This document shows, in pieces, positions 1 to 8,129 of a stretch of DNA of 64,000 bases (positions are counted from its first letter, which is position 1; each line of letters starts with the position of its first letter). Both the position numbers and the translations under genes were made by a program. The notes under the pieces were generated by a model, which was given only the letters and a program-made list of their open reading frames with translations, searched no databases and was not told the DNA's origin. This stretch comes from Actinobacteria bacterium IMCC26256 (lineage in GTDB: Bacteria > Actinomycetota > Acidimicrobiia > IMCC26256), in NCBI GenBank assembly GCA_001023575.1, contig CP011489.1, positions 186,001 to 250,000 on the forward strand, written 5' to 3'.

Positions 1-966
1 GCGCCTGCACCAGCAACTGTCGGTACTCAAGCAGTATCAGGAGCAAAATGGCCAGATGTAAGCGACCCCGCAGTGATGACAGATGGCGGCAAATACTACG
101 TATTTGGCTCTAATACGAATGTGCGCAATATCCCGGTTCGCACTGTCACCGACCTAACGCGTACCTATACCTCGACTGGATGGGAACAGGCAACAAGCGA
201 GGCCATGCCGACGCGACCTGCGTGGGCGCGACAAGATGAAAAAACTCTTTGGGCACCCACAGCTGCGAAGCTCGCGCCAAATTTTTACGTCATGTACTTC
301 GCTGCCAATCGACCAAACGCACCGCAGCCTTGGAACCCTCAGTGCATAGGCCGCGCGTTTGCATCGCTTCCACAAGGCCCGTATACGCCAGAGACTGCGC
401 CTATTACATGCGGGATTGAAGGAACCGGCGGAGCGCTCGACCCTGAGTATTTTCACGACCCCGTCTCTAATACGTCATATCTACTCGCAGCGTTTAGCGA
501 CACGTCGTTCTCGATACATGTAATGCCAGTAGATACTTGGGGTGCGCCGATACAGCAGAGTGACGCAGCGCCGCCACGCGTTATCGAACTACGCAGAGCG
601 CTTGTTGGAAAGCAGACTCCGCCCGAGCCAGGCTTTATTGAGAATCCATCGATGGTCTATGACGCCGCTACCGGCACTTACCTTCTCTCTTATTCATATG
701 GCGATTGGAATACTGCTAATTACTCAACCGGCGTAGTGAGGTGCTCCTCGCCCGTGGGTCCGTGCTCGCTTCAGAGCACAACCCCATGGTTGGCTAGTGG
801 GAATTCGCGCACCGGCACCGGAGGCTTATCTTTCTTTGCGGGGCTCGATGGGTCGACGCGTGCCGTATACGCGTCTTGGCCGCAAGGGCATGAAGCGCAG
901 GGCGGCTACTGGCGCGCAGGAAGCCTTGCAGTTGTTGCGACTGGAGCGGTACCGACGCTTAGGTAA
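1..966 (+). CDS. GH43-like five-bladed beta-propeller glycosidase (5' end outside window)
   Basis: The reading frame is open from base 1, so this is the C-terminal 321 residues of a longer gene; a GTG at 73 is internal to a conserved motif and is not the start. The three acidic positions of clan GH-F (families GH43/62) are recognisable: a DPAV motif at visible residues 22-25 (candidate base Asp22), a DPEYF motif at 147-151 (pKa-modulating Asp), and an ENPSM motif at 214-218 (candidate acid Glu214). Between them are blade-like YY.F.S and YLLSYSYGDW segments. The visible start is Ala/Pro-rich, like the linker after a signal peptide, so a secreted arabinan- or xylan-directed enzyme is likely. 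The substrate cannot be told from sequence. A lectin-like or inactive propeller is the alternative. Confidence 0.72.
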   Translation, partial: APAPATVGTQAVSGAKWPDVSDPAVMTDGGKYYVFGSNTNVRNIPVRTVTDLTRTYTSTGWEQATSEAMPTRPAWARQDEKTLWAPTAAKLAPNFYVMYFAANRPNAPQPWNPQCIGRAFASLPQGPYTPETAPITCGIEGTGGALDPEYFHDPVSNTSYLLAAFSDTSFSIHVMPVDTWGAPIQQSDAAPPRVIELRRALVGKQTPPEPGFIENPSMVYDAATGTYLLSYSYGDWNTANYSTGVVRCSSPVGPCSLQSTTPWLASGNSRTGTGGLSFFAGLDGSTRAVYASWPQGHEAQGGYWRAGSLAVVATGAVPTLR

Positions 967-1002
967 TTCTGATCTTCAGAAATATTGAGTTCCGTAACGC
1001 GA

Positions 1003-1028
1003 AAACGGCGCCCCTAGAGGCGCCGTTT
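1003..1028. terminator. Bidirectional hairpin terminator
   Basis: A perfect 10-bp inverted repeat (arms 1003-1012 and 1019-1028) encloses the 6-nt loop CCTAGA. It lies 37 nt after the stop of the GH43-like gene and just beyond the 3' end of the leftward tRNA-Pro, so it can end both transcripts. Each flank has a short run of A or T from the outer stem. Confidence 0.7.
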
Positions 1029-1032
1029 ACGA

Positions 1033-1109
1033 TGGTCGGGATGCCGGGATTTGAACCCGGGGCCTCAGCGTCCCGAACGCTGCGCGCTGCCAAACTGCGC
1101 TACATCCCG
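1033..1109 (-). tRNA. tRNA-Pro (anticodon CGG)
   Basis: Read on the minus strand, the acceptor stem CGGGATG pairs with CATCCCG. The anticodon stem CAGCG/CGCTG closes the loop TTCGGGA, giving anticodon CGG, and the T arm is CCGGG-TTCAAAT-CCCGG. The discriminator is A and the CCA tail is encoded (1033-1035). It decodes CCG proline codons. It sits between a hairpin terminator and a response-regulator gene. Confidence 0.95.
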
Positions 1110-1137
1110 AAGGGGTATTGATTGTATCCGGAGCGCT

Positions 1138-1545
1138 TCAGGCGTCCTCGGAGGTCGGAGAAACCGCTGCGGCCTCTAACGGCGATAGGAGCTTCTTGAT
1201 TGTCCGCCTTAGCAAGCCAGCGTCAACCGGCTTGACGAGCATGGCATCTGCCTCTGTGCGAGTTGCGAGGAATCGATCCGCCTCGCGGTCAAGGAGGAGA
1301 AGAATAGGGGTATCGGGGAGACGCCCGGCCCCTGCCTCGAGGCGAAGGTCAAGAGCCACTGCTATCCCGCCCATGTTTGCTATCTGCAGATCAAGGATGA
1401 CTAGGTCTGGAGAGTTACTTAAGACAGCACCTCTGACGTCCTGACCACGCTCGACCTCGATGACTGACTGCCCTGGGCCCGTGAGGCTGGTTCGAACTTG
1501 GTCTCTAACCCAAGAGGCTTCTGCGGCAACAAGAATTTTGGTCAC
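1138..1545 (-). CDS. Stand-alone receiver-like protein with degenerate acidic pocket
   Basis: This 135-residue protein has the length and fold pattern of a single CheY-like receiver with no output domain. The phospho-acceptor segment PDLVILDLQ (Asp near residue 53) and the LVKPVD lysine-proline motif near residue 105 are kept. The usual pair of acidic residues after beta-1 reads ILVAAEA, so one acidic position is lost, and the Ser/Thr after beta-4 is replaced by Asp (LLLLDRE). Phosphorylation is therefore uncertain. It starts at GTG 1545 and lies 66 nt downstream of the second Get3-like ATPase on the same strand, so it may be the last gene of that operon. Partner kinase and output are unknown. 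Confidence 0.75.
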   Translation of the reverse strand: MTKILVAAEASWVRDQVRTSLTGPGQSVIEVERGQDVRGAVLSNSPDLVILDLQIANMGGIAVALDLRLEAGAGRLPDTPILLLLDREADRFLATRTEADAMLVKPVDAGLLRRTIKKLLSPLEAAAVSPTSEDA

Positions 1546-1611
1546 GCTCCTGACGTTACCGGCATTTTCATGGTGGGGGCAGATTCAGGGATGCTCTGTT
1601 TAGGGGAGGGC

Positions 1612-2802
1612 TCAGGTAGGAGTGACAAAGATCAGGGCCGCTATTTCGTCAAGGGCCTCAATGCTGTGAACGTCCCTCGCTAAAAAAGGCACGAAGGCCA
1701 CTGCTGCCCCACGCCCGAGTCTGAGCTGAACGCCGTCAAGGTTGTGGCGTTCCCTCGACCCCACGCTCTGGAAATCGGCGAGCACGTCTAGGTACTGGGA
1801 CAGCCTGTCTCTCGCCGAGGCGGGTGCAGTCTCCGTTGCGGGTAGTCCCCTTAGTGCTGCTGCCCGTGAGCGCAGAGTATCCCCATGCTCACTCCCAAAC
1901 ATTGGGTGCACTCGATTCACAATTAACCCTGAGACGCGATACCCGTGGTCCCCGATGCGCTCCGCAAAATACTCTGCCTCCTCGACAGCGTCTCGGCGAG
2001 GTGAGGTGATTAATACAAATTGAGTTGTGCTCTCAGCGATGAGCGCGCGCACACTCATGGCTCGCTCCCTGAAACCCTCCTCCATGCCCTCAAAGGCGCG
2101 GAAGAATGCGACTATGTCGTCTACGACCTCGGTCCCGATAACTCGACTGATGGCCCGCACCAAAGTCTGTACGGCGACCCCTGCAGCGCGGAAACCAGTT
2201 CGCGCTGGTGCAGTGATTACACGAAACACACGATTGTTAAGGAGGCGTAGTAATCGTTCAGGGGCGTCTAGAAAATCAAGAGCGTTGCGGCTTGGAGGCG
2301 TGTCAACAACTATTAGGTCATAATCTCCGCACTCTGAGAGCTCGTGGAGTTTCTCCATAGCCATGTACTCCTGCGTTCCGCCGAGCGCCGAGGAAATAGA
2401 GCGATAGAAACTATTCGCGAGGATGCGTTCTGACTGCTCGACCCCATCTGCGTAACGAGCAACAAGTGCATCAAATGTTGCTTTTGGGTCGAGCATCATT
2501 GCTGAGAGTTGCCCGCTGGTGGAGTCGTCAGATCGCATCCAGAGGTGGTCGTCGATAATGACGGGATCAGGGGCGAGCCCAGGGAGGCCAAGTGCATCGG
2601 CGAGCCTTTTTGCGGGGTCAATCGTAACGACAATGCTGCGCTTTCCACTCCGAGCGGCCTGAATCGCCAACGCTGCGGCGGTAGTGGTCTTCCCTACGCC
2701 GCCGCTCCCAGCGCAGATGATCACACGAGACTCCGCGAGGAGTGATGCGAAAGTGATCTCCGGTTGATCCTCTGCGGACGTTCCCAAGTCTGCCTTATTC
2801 AT
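1612..2802 (-). CDS. Get3/ArsA-like ATPase, second of a tandem pair (BagB-like)
   Basis: This 396-residue ArsA/Get3-family ATPase has the deviant Walker A GSGGVGKTT near residue 30, the switch I motif TIDPAKRLADALG, and the switch II motif DTPPSRNALDFLDAP that is nearly canonical for the family. I chose ATG 2802, which overlaps the upstream ATPase by 8 nt; a longer reading to 2991 would run through most of that gene's C-terminus. Size and order (340 aa then about 390 aa) match the actinobacterial pair known in M. tuberculosis as Rv3679/Rv3680, there also beside a whiB gene. No cysteine-rich arsenite site is evident, so arsenic export is unlikely. The client is unknown; these proteins probably act as a heteromer. 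Confidence 0.88.
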   Translation of the reverse strand: MNKADLGTSAEDQPEITFASLLAESRVIICAGSGGVGKTTTAAALAIQAARSGKRSIVVTIDPAKRLADALGLPGLAPDPVIIDDHLWMRSDDSTSGQLSAMMLDPKATFDALVARYADGVEQSERILANSFYRSISSALGGTQEYMAMEKLHELSECGDYDLIVVDTPPSRNALDFLDAPERLLRLLNNRVFRVITAPARTGFRAAGVAVQTLVRAISRVIGTEVVDDIVAFFRAFEGMEEGFRERAMSVRALIAESTTQFVLITSPRRDAVEEAEYFAERIGDHGYRVSGLIVNRVHPMFGSEHGDTLRSRAAALRGLPATETAPASARDRLSQYLDVLADFQSVGSRERHNLDGVQLRLGRGAAVAFVPFLARDVHSIEALDEIAALIFVTPT

Positions 2803-3817
2803 TCTTCCCCGCAGGTTCACCGATGAGTGGATCAGGTAGCGACTCGATCTGAGCGCTGAGTGCGTCAGCGAGTCTCTCGATTTGAGGAAATCCAATCTCG
2901 CCATCAAATAGGTAAGGGAGGCGCAACTGTGGAATCGGAAGCGACTTAGAAAGTTCGTCAGCTTGATGCGATTGCACCCGACTTCGCGCATGTCGAAATG
3001 AAATGGCAGCGGCTATGTCGCTGATCTCTGCAGTGCTGAGCGGATACCCAGAGACTTGAGCGTCGAGTGATATGGATTCCTGAAGTGCAGTGTGATCAAA
3101 GAGGTCTGTGTTGCCCAGTTCGTTCTCGGATGTGATGGTGAGGTTGTCCGTATAGATGCCGTTGACGATGATTGGCCCTAGTGCCACGCCGACTCGGTCC
3201 TCTAGCGCAAATGCCGTCTCAATCGCTTCTCTAACAGGAGTCTCTTCGGGGGTTGTCACGAGCATTACCTGCGCACGACTTGGATCGGAGAGCATCGCTA
3301 CAACGTCGCTTGCTTGGGTTTTAATCGGACCAACGCCTACTGCCTCAAGCAATCCGAGAGGAGAGGTGAGGAAGGAGACTGCGTGCCCTGCAGCGGGGGC
3401 ATCCACGAGGATCAAATCGAATGCCTTACTCTGCTCGAGGCCCTTGATCTTCCCCAACACCAAGATGTCCTTCATCCCTGGGACCGCTGTGGCGACAATC
3501 TCAAGGATCCCTGAAGCGTTGAGCCGGCGGGCGATTCGACCTAGTCCATTGCCTTGAAGCCATTCGGAGAGTGCTGCGTCAGGGGTTAGGGTCCGTGCGC
3601 TAATACCTTTGGACAATACGATCTCTTCATACTCAAGATCATTTACACCGAACGCCTTTGAGAGCCCAGATTTGCCTTCGACCTCAGCAATGAGAACACT
3701 CAATCCGGACCGCGCCGCTACGACCGCTAACGCGGCCACGACGGTCGTCTTTCCGACACCGCCCTTGCCGGCCACGATGATCACCCTCGCGGTGGTACAG
3801 AATCGCCGCTGATCCAT
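2795..3817 (-). CDS. Get3/ArsA-like ATPase, first of a tandem pair (BagA-like)
   Basis: This 340-residue ATPase has the deviant Walker A GKGGVGKTT near residue 17. Its switch segments diverge from Get3: switch I reads EVEGKSGLSKAFG instead of the DPA type, and switch II reads VDAPAAGHAVSFL. The pair thus has one conserved member (1612-2802) and one diverged member, which suggests an asymmetric heterodimer. It starts at ATG 3817, only 25 nt from the divergent GTG of the NfeD-like gene, so promoters for both must overlap coding sequence or each other. It is translationally coupled to its partner by an 8-nt overlap. Confidence 0.87.
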   Translation of the reverse strand: MDQRRFCTTARVIIVAGKGGVGKTTVVAALAVVAARSGLSVLIAEVEGKSGLSKAFGVNDLEYEEIVLSKGISARTLTPDAALSEWLQGNGLGRIARRLNASGILEIVATAVPGMKDILVLGKIKGLEQSKAFDLILVDAPAAGHAVSFLTSPLGLLEAVGVGPIKTQASDVVAMLSDPSRAQVMLVTTPEETPVREAIETAFALEDRVGVALGPIIVNGIYTDNLTITSENELGNTDLFDHTALQESISLDAQVSGYPLSTAEISDIAAAISFRHARSRVQSHQADELSKSLPIPQLRLPYLFDGEIGFPQIERLADALSAQIESLPDPLIGEPAGKNE

Positions 3818-3842
3818 TAACCGTGATGCTACGGGAGACTAA

Positions 3843-5381
3843 GTGCCACACTTCAGACGACTACTAACAATTCTTTTAGGGGCAGGCTTCATCATCGCCG
3901 GGGTCGCCCCGCTTGCTGGCGCCGGTGGTGCGCCAGCTCCTATTACGGCCGCCCCATCTAGTGGCCGCGGTGGCGTGATAGTGGTTCAGGTCAAAGGGCT
4001 ACTAGACCCGCCAAATGTCGAGATCATGATGGGCGCTATTCGCGAGGCCAACAAGGCTCGCGCCTCGGTTGTGGTCATCAACCTTGACTCAACGGGTGCG
4101 GTAGACGTGGACCTCAAGCCACTATTAAAAATGATCCGCAATTCGAGAGTGGCCATCACTACCTGGATTGGGCCATCTGGAAGTGAAGCCAAGGGGGGAG
4201 CAGCGGTAATCGCAGCCGCCTCAGCGATTCTTGGCGTAGGAACCGGCGCTCATATTGGTGCTGCCTCTCCTATGCGACGGGACACCGATACTCCGAGCTC
4301 CTCACAGACGAGCGCTGTACTCGCAACAGAGGCGCTGAGAGTCGGGCGGAATTCTTCCGAGTCAGAGTTGATTAGTACCAAACGCATTAACGCTAAGGAT
4401 GCAACTTCAAAAGGTGTCTCTGATCGTATTTGCGGTACTCGAAAGAATGGCGATGGCTGCGCAACTCTCGGAGACTTTGTTGTGCGCATAGATGGCCACG
4501 TTGCAGCGACAGCGCGAGGCCCAGTACGAATTGAGACCTCTCGTGTTGTAGGTGAAGGGCAAGATCGTCGTAGGCAACCGAATCAAGATGTGCGCTTCCG
4601 CAAACTTGGTTTAGTCGGCCAGATGGAGCACACGCTTACTAATCCTTCGTTTGCTTACGTGTTGATTCTCGTGGGCCTCTCATTAATTATGTTTGAGTTC
4701 TTTACAATCAGCATTGGCCTAGCTGGTGGTGCCGGTGCCATATGCGTTATCGGAGCCTGCATCGGGTTCTCTCACCTGCCAGTCTCAGGATTGGGTATCG
4801 GCCTGCTCCTCCTATCAATGTTTGGATTCGCAGTCGATGTGCAGGCTGGGAAGCCAGCGGTATGGAGCGGTATAGCTACCGTTGCACTTATTGCTGGTTC
4901 CTTGATGCTTTACGACGCAGGGTCGAGCCTCAATGTTCCGTGGTGGCTCTTGATTGTGATGGTCGGAGCGACGCTGCTCTTCATGATCACTGCAATGCCG
5001 ATAGCGGTACGTTCACGATTCTCAACTCCAACGGTTGGGCGCGAAGGCCTAATTGGGGAGATGGGAGAGGCCGTCGTAGCGATCGATCCTGATGGGGTTG
5101 TGCTCGTGCGCGGAGCGCCATGGCGTGCGCGTACCAACCGCGCTACGCCTATCGCGGCGGGTGACGTAATTAGGGTGAGCGAGGTTGATGGACTTGTCCT
5201 TGAGGTGGAGCCTGAAGAGGGCGCAGCGCGCGACTACCGCGAGATGCGAAAAGGGAGCGTCGGCGATCCAGAGGGTCTTAATGCTGAGGGTCTTAATGCT
5301 GAGGGTCTTAATGCTGAGGGTCTTAATGTTGATGGTCTTAATGCTGATGCTCTTAATGTTGAAGGTGTAGAACCCATCTAA
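3843..5381 (+). CDS. NfeD/ClpP-class membrane protein, serine position lost
   Basis: This 512-residue long-form NfeD protein starts at GTG 3843 behind a GGGAGA ribosome site. A signal sequence (about 1-30) leads to a ClpP/SppA-like domain (about 43-200). Four to five membrane helices follow (about 271-386), and then the C-terminal NfeD OB-fold (about 397-457, GLIGEMGEAV...GVVLVRGAPWRA). Active NfeD1b proteases carry a catalytic Ser in a PSGARAASAG-type motif. Here residues 111-120 read PSGSEAKGGA, so Gly118 takes that place; the following IGAASPM motif is kept. It is probably a non-proteolytic scaffold. The C-terminus ends in pentapeptide repeats of EGLNA type encoded by a 15-bp tandem repeat. 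Family roles are in membrane quality control. Confidence 0.85.
   Translation: MPHFRRLLTILLGAGFIIAGVAPLAGAGGAPAPITAAPSSGRGGVIVVQVKGLLDPPNVEIMMGAIREANKARASVVVINLDSTGAVDVDLKPLLKMIRNSRVAITTWIGPSGSEAKGGAAVIAAASAILGVGTGAHIGAASPMRRDTDTPSSSQTSAVLATEALRVGRNSSESELISTKRINAKDATSKGVSDRICGTRKNGDGCATLGDFVVRIDGHVAATARGPVRIETSRVVGEGQDRRRQPNQDVRFRKLGLVGQMEHTLTNPSFAYVLILVGLSLIMFEFFTISIGLAGGAGAICVIGACIGFSHLPVSGLGIGLLLLSMFGFAVDVQAGKPAVWSGIATVALIAGSLMLYDAGSSLNVPWWLLIVMVGATLLFMITAMPIAVRSRFSTPTVGREGLIGEMGEAVVAIDPDGVVLVRGAPWRARTNRATPIAAGDVIRVSEVDGLVLEVEPEEGAARDYREMRKGSVGDPEGLNAEGLNAEGLNAEGLNVDGLNADALNVEGVEPI
5271..5360 (+). repeat. 15-bp tandem repeat x6 at the 3' end of the NfeD-like gene
   Basis: Six in-frame copies of GAGGGTCTTAATGCT-type units occur at 5271, 5286, 5301, 5316, 5331 and 5346. 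The first three are identical and the last three carry one to three changes, followed by a decayed seventh unit. They encode EGLN(A/V) or DGLNA pentapeptides. The run ends about 20 bp before the stop codon. Confidence 0.95.
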
Positions 5382-5606
5382 AGAGACTATGAAATGGCTT
5401 GTAAAGGTATAAATAACAAGCGTGTTATCCAGCCGGTCGCCCTCTCGTCTATTGAGGCAGCATGTTTGCCCTAATTGCCTAGGGGTTTTGCTCAGGTTCT
5501 GAGATTTGAGGCAGACCTCTGTCTCCTCTTTACTTTGAGTGCCTAGCGGGGATAGGTTCGTTCAGGAAGACAATTAACAATTTGTCTAGAGGGAGCGCTT
5601 TCGATC

Positions 5607-5879
5607 GTGTCGGGCAAGACTGAATTTCAAAGCAAAACCGTAAATCAAACTTGGCAGATTAAATCTGCATGCCGTGGGCCTGAGGCAGTTCTGTTCTTTC
5701 CTCCGACCACGAGCGAGCGCCGCGACGATCGTGATTTACGCGAGCGTCGAGCTAAAGCAATATGCAGCGGGTGTGGTGTGAAGGCTGAGTGCCTGGAGTA
5801 TGCACTTGAGATTCGTGAGCCATTCGGTATCTGGGGTGGACTCAATGAAATTGAGCGCCGAGGATTGCTTCGTATTTAA
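5607..5879 (+). CDS. WhiB-family [4Fe-4S] transcription regulator
   Basis: This 90-residue WhiB-like protein has the four conserved cysteines: C22 in SACRGPE, then C53, C56 and C62 in a CSGCGVKAEC block. The GIWGG turn (near residue 75) precedes a basic ERRG segment. Family members bind an oxygen- or nitric-oxide-sensitive [4Fe-4S] cluster and regulate transcription through the primary sigma factor. It starts at GTG 5607, 9-15 nt after a GAGGGAGC site. A 225-bp noncoding stretch lies upstream with no confident promoter match. Its place near the Get3-like pair resembles whiB4 next to Rv3679/Rv3680, but the exact WhiB subclass cannot be decided here. Confidence 0.93.
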   Translation: MSGKTEFQSKTVNQTWQIKSACRGPEAVLFFPPTTSERRDDRDLRERRAKAICSGCGVKAECLEYALEIREPFGIWGGLNEIERRGLLRI

Positions 5880-5881
5880 GA

Positions 5882-5924
5882 GATGGTCTTTGATATTGAT
5901 GGTCTTTGATATTGATGGTCTTTG
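5882..5924 (+). repeat. 16-bp tandem repeat x2.7 between whiB and the Nudix gene
   Basis: GATGGTCTTTGATATT occurs at 5882 and 5898, and the first 11 bases recur at 5914. The array starts 2 nt after the whiB stop and ends 16 nt before the Nudix GTG start. Each unit carries an ATG in the same position. Confidence 0.95.
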
Positions 5925-5940
5925 CGTACACTGAGAGGCT

Positions 5941-6771
5941 GTGGCATCGAGTGCAGTCTCTGACCTAGGAGTAGCGCCTCCTATCCGCGAGGCCGCAACT
6001 GTAATGCTGGTGAGGGATGCACCCCATCTAGAGGTATTTATGCTGCGCCGAAATCTTGGTGCACTCTGGGTTGGCGGCGCACATGTATTTCCAGGTGGTG
6101 CAGTCGATGCCAATGACCGGGACGAGCGTCTGCACTCGCGCTGCGATGGCCCCAACGATGTAACGGCTAGCCGCTTGCTTGGTCACGATAGCGGCGGTCT
6201 TGGATACTGGGTTGCTGCGATTCGAGAGACTTTCGAAGAGGCCGGGGTACTACTTGCGCGCCATTCAGATGGCAGGAAGATAGATCCGCTCGACTCTGCA
6301 TGGGAGCGGCTCGTTGATGCTCGAGATTCATTGAATGCGGGGGACTGCACTTTTATAGAGATAGTTGAGTCCGAGGATTTAATTCTGGAGTGCTCAAGCC
6401 TGATGCTTTTTTCACATTGGATTACACCCGTCGGGATTCCTGGGCGCTACGACACTTGGTTCTTTGTAGCCGCTGCTCCGGAGGGTCATTCCTATCTTCA
6501 CGATGATGGTGAGACTGTTGAGTCTGCTTGGAAACGACCTGTGGATGCAGTTGCTCAGGCAGAGCGCGATGAGATCAATTTGATTCTCCCGACTCACAGA
6601 AGTCTGGATGCGCTAAGTCACTTTCGCAGCACTGATGGATTGTTCAGCCATATTGAAGAGCATTCGGGAGGGGGCAACGAGCGCCTACCTATGGTTCTTG
6701 ATATTGCCGGAGGAGAGCGGCTTGCGCTTCCCGGGGAAATTATTTCGGGTGAGCGAGGGAGCCTGATCTAG
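5941..6771 (+). CDS. Nudix hydrolase with a long insertion inside the Nudix box (NUDT19-like)
   Basis: This 276-residue protein has a Nudix fold N-terminus (EAATVMLVRD, VFMLRRN, VFPGGAVD). The Nudix box is split: the PGGAVD part lies at 51-56 and the RETFEEAG part at 95-102, about 28 residues farther apart than in the classical box. This insertion is characteristic of the NUDT19/RP2 subgroup, in which CoA or acyl-CoA diphosphatase activity has been reported; the substrate here is inferred. It starts at GTG 5941. Its TAG stop shares the palindrome CTAG with the stop of the convergent mrp gene. It follows whiB on the same strand after the 16-bp tandem repeat. Confidence 0.85.
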   Translation: MASSAVSDLGVAPPIREAATVMLVRDAPHLEVFMLRRNLGALWVGGAHVFPGGAVDANDRDERLHSRCDGPNDVTASRLLGHDSGGLGYWVAAIRETFEEAGVLLARHSDGRKIDPLDSAWERLVDARDSLNAGDCTFIEIVESEDLILECSSLMLFSHWITPVGIPGRYDTWFFVAAAPEGHSYLHDDGETVESAWKRPVDAVAQAERDEINLILPTHRSLDALSHFRSTDGLFSHIEEHSGGGNERLPMVLDIAGGERLALPGEIISGERGSLI

Positions 6772-7949
6772 GCGCGGTTGCGATCATTAAACGCGGCGGC
6801 TGCTGCCTCAAGAATTCGGGCGGTGCATCCAGCCATATCAAGGGGTGGAACCAATTCATTGACGATCAGCGCAGCGAGGTCTCTAAACGCATCAGCGGCA
6901 GGGCCCACACCATCAAGCGATACAGGCTTCCCGTTGTCGCCGCCAGCGCTCACAGATGGCTCGAGAGGAATACGAGCTATCAAGGGAGCCTCGGTTCTTG
7001 CTGCGAGCGCTTCGCCCCCGCCAGACCCGAATACTGCAATGCGTTGCCCGTCGGCGAGCACTAGCTCGCTCATGTTCTCTATTACCCCTGCGATCTTCAT
7101 GTTGGATCGGCGCGCCATGTCGGCAACGCGGACTGCAACCTGCTGCGCAGCGCGCGCCGGAGTTGTAACAACAAGCATTTCAGCCTGGGGCAAGAGGCGC
7201 GCAAGCCCCATCTGCACATCACCAGTACCAGGGGGCATGTCAATCAATAAGTAATCAAGGTGGCCCCAGCGCACATCGGTGAGGAACTGCTCCAATGCTT
7301 TGGTGAGTAAGAGTCCGCGCCACATGAGTGCGGTTCCTTCATCCTCAACAAGAAAGCCCATCGAGACCACCTTGAGGAGGCCATCACCTACCTTCAATTC
7401 ATTTGGCTCGATCTTGCCGTCTGTGCCACCTAGCCGCTTTGATACTCCGAGCATTCGCGGAACAGAGAAGCCCCAAATATCTGCGTCTAGTACCCCCACG
7501 GTTAGCCCACGGTTAGCAAGAGCGGCGGCGAGGTTTACCGTGATGCTGCTCTTGCCGACTCCGCCTTTACCGCTAGCGATAGCAAGGACGCGCGCTGTTG
7601 GAGGGATCTCTGTCTCCGGTGCATCGGACTGCGCACGCTTGCGAGCAGTATCCATAGTCTTGGCCTTCTGCTCGGCCGTCATCTCGATCCAGTCGATCGT
7701 TACCCCATCGACACCGGGGAGCGAGGCAACCTTGGAGACGACTTCTTTCTTGATCTGAGCGCGCAACGGGCACCCGAGGGTTGTGAGAACAATCTGAACG
7801 GCGACCGCGCTGCCATCGACCTTGATCTCCCCAACCATCCCAAGATCAGTAATGGGGGCTCGTAGTTCTGGGTCAATGACTCCTCCGAGAATGGCGCGCA
7901 CAGTCTCAGGATCAACTCTTGAGAAGACTGGAGACTCGGAGTCAGGCAT
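6768..7949 (-). CDS. mrp: Mrp/NBP35-family Fe-S cluster carrier ATPase
   Basis: This 393-residue protein has an N-terminal MIP18/DUF59 domain (about 10-95, VIDPELRAPITDLGMV...TTLGCPLR). A deviant P-loop ATPase follows, with Walker A SGKGGVGKSS near residue 130 and then DADIWGFSVPRMLG and DMPPGTGDVQMG. It is expected to bind and transfer Fe-S clusters in the cytosol. The CPxC pair that bridges dimers in NBP35/ApbC is absent: the usual site reads IENMSELVLADGQRIAVFG. The only obvious cysteines are in the DUF59 domain and near the C-terminus. An ErpA/IscA-like gene lies divergently 180 bp away, supporting a shared Fe-S role. Confidence 0.92.
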   Translation of the reverse strand: MPDSESPVFSRVDPETVRAILGGVIDPELRAPITDLGMVGEIKVDGSAVAVQIVLTTLGCPLRAQIKKEVVSKVASLPGVDGVTIDWIEMTAEQKAKTMDTARKRAQSDAPETEIPPTARVLAIASGKGGVGKSSITVNLAAALANRGLTVGVLDADIWGFSVPRMLGVSKRLGGTDGKIEPNELKVGDGLLKVVSMGFLVEDEGTALMWRGLLLTKALEQFLTDVRWGHLDYLLIDMPPGTGDVQMGLARLLPQAEMLVVTTPARAAQQVAVRVADMARRSNMKIAGVIENMSELVLADGQRIAVFGSGGGEALAARTEAPLIARIPLEPSVSAGGDNGKPVSLDGVGPAADAFRDLAALIVNELVPPLDMAGCTARILEAAAAAFNDRNRA

Positions 7950-8012
7950 ATCTATAGGTTACGCATAGAGCACCTAGGAACCATCGCCGGGGAATGTTTT
8001 CCCGCTCAGAGG

Positions 8013-8040
8013 GTGACAAAGCCCTCTTTTGGGTTACTCT
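8013..8040 (+). promoter_or_regulatory. Candidate promoter for the ErpA-like gene
   Basis: GTGACA (8013-8018) and TACTCT (8035-8040) are separated by 16 bp, about 90 nt before the start codon. The match is only moderate. The -35 part overlaps a small AGAGGG/CCCTCT inverted repeat (8008-8027) that could be an operator. Confidence 0.25.
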
Positions 8041-8129
8041 TAGAGGCAACAAAGAGGAGCCTTTAAGGGTCTCCTGGAATGCGATCTAAGCAAACCATTT
8101 CATAGAATCCGTTTTACTGGAGGATCAAA

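Noticed and set aside
8008-8027. AGAGGG/CCCTCT hairpin followed by TTTT as a terminator
   Set aside because: No rightward gene precedes it: mrp reads left from 7949, so there is nothing to terminate. It is kept only as part of a possible promoter region.
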